Part shown: positions 4,591-6,632 of the stretch, piece by piece
Layout: every line of letters starts with the position of its first letter
Numbering within the stretch: position 1 is the stretch's first letter
Assembly: GCA_027487055.1 (NCBI GenBank)
Contig: JAIYEJ010000340.1
Coordinates: forward strand, 1-6,632
Reading direction: 5' to 3'
Source: Methylotenera sp.
GTDB lineage: Bacteria; Pseudomonadota; Gammaproteobacteria; Burkholderiales; Methylophilaceae
DNA: 6,632 bases
The notes under the pieces: generated by a model
Told to the model about the DNA's origin: nothing
What the model saw: only the letters and a program-made list of their open reading frames with translations
The model's database searches: none
Translations under genes and position numbers: made by a program

Positions 4591-6273
4591 TTAAGAACTA
4601 AATTTCTTAGACGTAGCAACTAATACATCGTTTTCGGGGAATTCTTTTAAGGCGCTTGCCCAGATTTTTTTAGCTTCTTCTTGCAAGCCTTGCTTCCAAA
4701 GTACTTCGCCTAAATGCGCAGCAATTTCAGGATCGGCCTGCATGTTATATGCTTTTCTTAAATAATCTGCAGCTAAGCCCAAATTACCCAAACGATAATG
4801 CACCCAACCTAAACTGTCTATCATGAAGTGATCATCTGGCGATAACTTAACCGCAGTTTCTAATAGGGATAGAGCTTCTTTTAATTTAACATTACGGTCT
4901 GCAAATGAGTAACCCAATGCATTGTAGGCAGCTGCATAATCAGGCTTAATTTTTATCAGTTTGTATAGTGCTGTTTCCATTAAGTCGAACTTACCCACAC
5001 GCTCTGCTGCCATGGCGTAGTCGTATAAAAGCTCATTTGAGTCTGGCCAATTTTTGATAGCCTTCTCCATCAAGTCGAAGGATTCTTGATTACGCTTTGC
5101 TTGGCTTAATAAATTTGCTTCAATTTGAACAACTGACATTTGTTGTTCTGGCGTTAAATTATCCACTTCATCAAGCATTTTAATTGCTGCGTCGACACTC
5201 ACACTGCGTGCAATTACGTTTGCGGCTGAGACTCTACCTCCAAGATAATGATCTCCAGATTGAATCTTGTCATACCACTCAAGCGCTTTTGCATCGTTTT
5301 TTTGACGTTCAGCACTACGACCTAAATAACCATATAGTTGCTCAGGGTCTTTGAAACCAGAAGCAATCGCTTGTTGTAAATACTTGTCTGCCATTAAAAA
5401 ATCGTTTGATTCTAGCGATAACAAGCCTACAACAGCTGCAACCTCAGGATTGCTATTAGAACTTTCAACAAGTTTTACAAACTCTGGTTTAGCTTCGGCA
5501 TGGCGTTTTTGGCTAACCAACAATTTTGCATAAGCCATCCGCAAATCATTCGCTTTGGGGTATTTCTTTAAAAAACCTTGGTAAAAACTGATGCCATTTT
5601 CAGGCGAATCTTTTGTAAGCATTTGGCCTTGTAATTGCGCCCCAATTTCCCAGCCGGGACGTAACTTATTGGCTGTTTCAAGTTCATTTTTAGCTAAATC
5701 TTTTTTTTCTGCATTTAGTGCAGCTTGTGCAATGGCAAAGTGCGCTTCTGGTAGCTTGGGGTAAGGTGCAGCAAACTCTGCGATCGCAGCTAATACTTCG
5801 TTTTTATCTTTTTGGTTTACAAGCAAACTATTTAAAAATAAAAATCCGTTTGCCCGTGTTTCCTCTTTTGCTAATAACTTTTGAATATGCGGTTTAGCTT
5901 GCTTTAAATTGCCGCTAGCAACAAGCAATTGACTAGAAGCTTGTTGCGCTTCCATGGAACTCGGGTCTAATTCAGCCCATAAAGTAGCCGCTTGTAGCGC
6001 CATGCCAGGTTGGTTTGCATAAGCTGCAGCTCGGGCTGCGCGCTCAGCTAAGCGAGCATCACGTGTTTGTCTCGCCAAGTCTAAAAATAACTGGCTCGCT
6101 AATATGACATCACCGCGTTGACCAGCAATTTCACCTAGCAAAAATTTATACACAAACTCTGCATTTGCAGAGGTTATTGTAGGCGCTGTACTAGAGTCTG
6201 CAAGGGCAGATGGCGCGTTTGCTATTGCAAAACTTGTTAATATACAAGCTACTATTTTTCTAATTTGAGGCAT
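4591..6273 (-). CDS. Secreted tetratricopeptide-repeat protein encoded upstream of lolB
   Basis: This 560-residue protein has a Sec signal peptide (IRK, hydrophobic core 7-20, cleavage at ALA25/D26), so the mature chain should be periplasmic or membrane-associated. Most of the rest is helical repeat. The clearest TPR units are near the C-terminus at about 444-478 (DYAAAYNALGYSFADR), 479-513 (MIDSLGWVHYRLGNLGLAADYL) and 514-546 (EIAAHLGEVLWKQGLQEEA). More degenerate units fill the N-terminal half, for example around GDVILASQLFLDLARQ. Long TPR proteins of this type are common just upstream of lolB in betaproteobacteria. Their precise function is not established; scaffolding of envelope complexes is a reasonable guess from the fold. 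The ATG at 6273 has no strong Shine-Dalgarno sequence. As first gene of the pair with lolB it probably carries the operon promoter in the upstream divergent region. Confidence 0.9.
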   Translation of the reverse strand: MPQIRKIVACILTSFAIANAPSALADSSTAPTITSANAEFVYKFLLGEIAGQRGDVILASQLFLDLARQTRDARLAERAARAAAYANQPGMALQAATLWAELDPSSMEAQQASSQLLVASGNLKQAKPHIQKLLAKEETRANGFLFLNSLLVNQKDKNEVLAAIAEFAAPYPKLPEAHFAIAQAALNAEKKDLAKNELETANKLRPGWEIGAQLQGQMLTKDSPENGISFYQGFLKKYPKANDLRMAYAKLLVSQKRHAEAKPEFVKLVESSNSNPEVAAVVGLLSLESNDFLMADKYLQQAIASGFKDPEQLYGYLGRSAERQKNDAKALEWYDKIQSGDHYLGGRVSAANVIARSVSVDAAIKMLDEVDNLTPEQQMSVVQIEANLLSQAKRNQESFDLMEKAIKNWPDSNELLYDYAMAAERVGKFDLMETALYKLIKIKPDYAAAYNALGYSFADRNVKLKEALSLLETAVKLSPDDHFMIDSLGWVHYRLGNLGLAADYLRKAYNMQADPEIAAHLGEVLWKQGLQEEAKKIWASALKEFPENDVLVATSKKFSS

Positions 6274-6495
6274 TCAATTTAATCCGCGATTATGTATTAA
6301 GTATTGTTTAGTCCGTGACAGTCTGCGCAAGTTCAGCCATAATTAAAGGTTACATAACAAATTAATATTACTTTAAGTAAGACTATAACTTTTTGTATGA
6401 AACTTATCTAGCATTTTTGTTTCTTAAAGCTTTATTTTTGACTATTTGTTATAACGCGTTATTTGGATGATTTATTAGGGTAATTAGCAAAATTT
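6274..6495. other. Divergent intergenic region between the TPR/lolB genes and the ABC transporter gene
   Basis: This 222-base non-coding stretch must hold promoters for both directions. It is AT-rich and contains two strong symmetrical elements: TTACTT-T-AAGTAA (6368-6380) and the perfect 12-base palindrome ATAACGCGTTAT (6451-6462). On the plus strand a good -35 box TTGACT occurs at 6438-6443, but the only -10 at usual spacing is weak (TATTTG, 6460-6465). No tRNA or small ORF with support was seen. Confidence 0.5.
6451..6462. promoter_or_regulatory. Perfect 12-base palindrome, candidate operator upstream of the ABC transporter gene
   Basis: ATAACGCGTTAT is fully self-complementary. It lies 33 bases before the ABC ATPase ATG and 7 bases downstream of a TTGACT box, so a bound dimeric regulator would cover the likely core promoter. 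The regulator is unknown. Confidence 0.35.
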
Positions 6496-6632
6496 ATGGA
6501 TAACTTAACAGTAGAAGCAGTTGAATTAACTAGGCTTTACGGTGGACGTGAAGCAGTAAGCAATGTGAGCTTTTCAGTCAAGCAGGGCGAAGTGCTTGGT
6601 TTTTTAGGACCAAACGGCGCGGGTAAATCAAC
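6496..6632 (+). CDS. ABC-transporter ATP-binding protein, N-terminal part, cut by the right window edge
   Basis: Only 45 complete codons are inside the window. The chain MDNLTVEAVELTRLYGG leads into AVSNVSFSVKQGEVLGFLG and the Walker A motif GPNGAGKS (38-45), which binds the phosphates of ATP. The order 'A-loop Tyr15, then GEVLGFLGPNGAGKS' is typical of ATPase subunits of ABC exporters of the GldA/CcmA/NatA group. I lean to a GldA-like protein, but the discriminating parts (signature motif, Walker B, partner permease) lie outside the window. The ATG is the natural start after the divergent intergenic region; AGGG lies about 15 bases upstream, rather far for a ribosome binding site. Confidence 0.9.
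   Translation, partial: MDNLTVEAVELTRLYGGREAVSNVSFSVKQGEVLGFLGPNGAGKS

Noticed and set aside
5351..5533. Plus-strand open frame inside the TPR gene
   Set aside because: It is antisense to a well-supported long coding region and has no signal peptide or domain.

Overview
The window looks like chromosomal core sequence from an AT-rich (roughly 40% GC by eye) Gram-negative bacterium, most likely a betaproteobacterium. The main reason is the series on the minus strand: a secreted TPR protein, then lolB, then ispE. That arrangement is typical of betaproteobacteria. The low GC and the bacterial-type proteins would fit a member of the Methylophilaceae, but this assignment is an inference and not shown by the sequence.

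Layout from left to right: (1) the 5' part of ispE on the minus strand, running off the left edge; (2) a secreted two-domain protein on the minus strand, with an N-terminal surface-adhesin-E-like domain, a Lys/Pro/Glu-rich repeat linker and a C-terminal alpha-carbonic anhydrase domain; (3) a cytoplasmic 2-oxoglutarate/Fe(II) prolyl 4-hydroxylase-like protein on the minus strand; (4) a divergent gene on the plus strand for a CgeB/YkvP-like glycosyltransferase of unknown substrate; (5) lolB (TTG start) and the upstream secreted TPR protein, a tight minus-strand pair with 21 bases between them; (6) a 222-base divergent intergenic region; (7) the first 45 codons of an ABC-transporter ATPase on the plus strand, cut by the right edge inside its Walker A motif.

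The TPR/LolB pair serves outer-membrane lipoprotein biogenesis, and IspE is the CDP-ME kinase of the MEP isoprenoid pathway. Here lolB and ispE, which are commonly adjacent, are separated by about 3.6 kb carrying three genes in mixed orientation, so this block looks like an accessory insertion into an old gene cluster.

The most interesting point is in the carbonic anhydrase domain. The first two zinc-ligand histidines and the other catalytic landmarks are present, but the third ligand position holds Gln (residue 330) instead of His. I see no IS element, CRISPR array, tRNA, rRNA or phage gene, and no clear evidence for a complete new defence or metabolic system.
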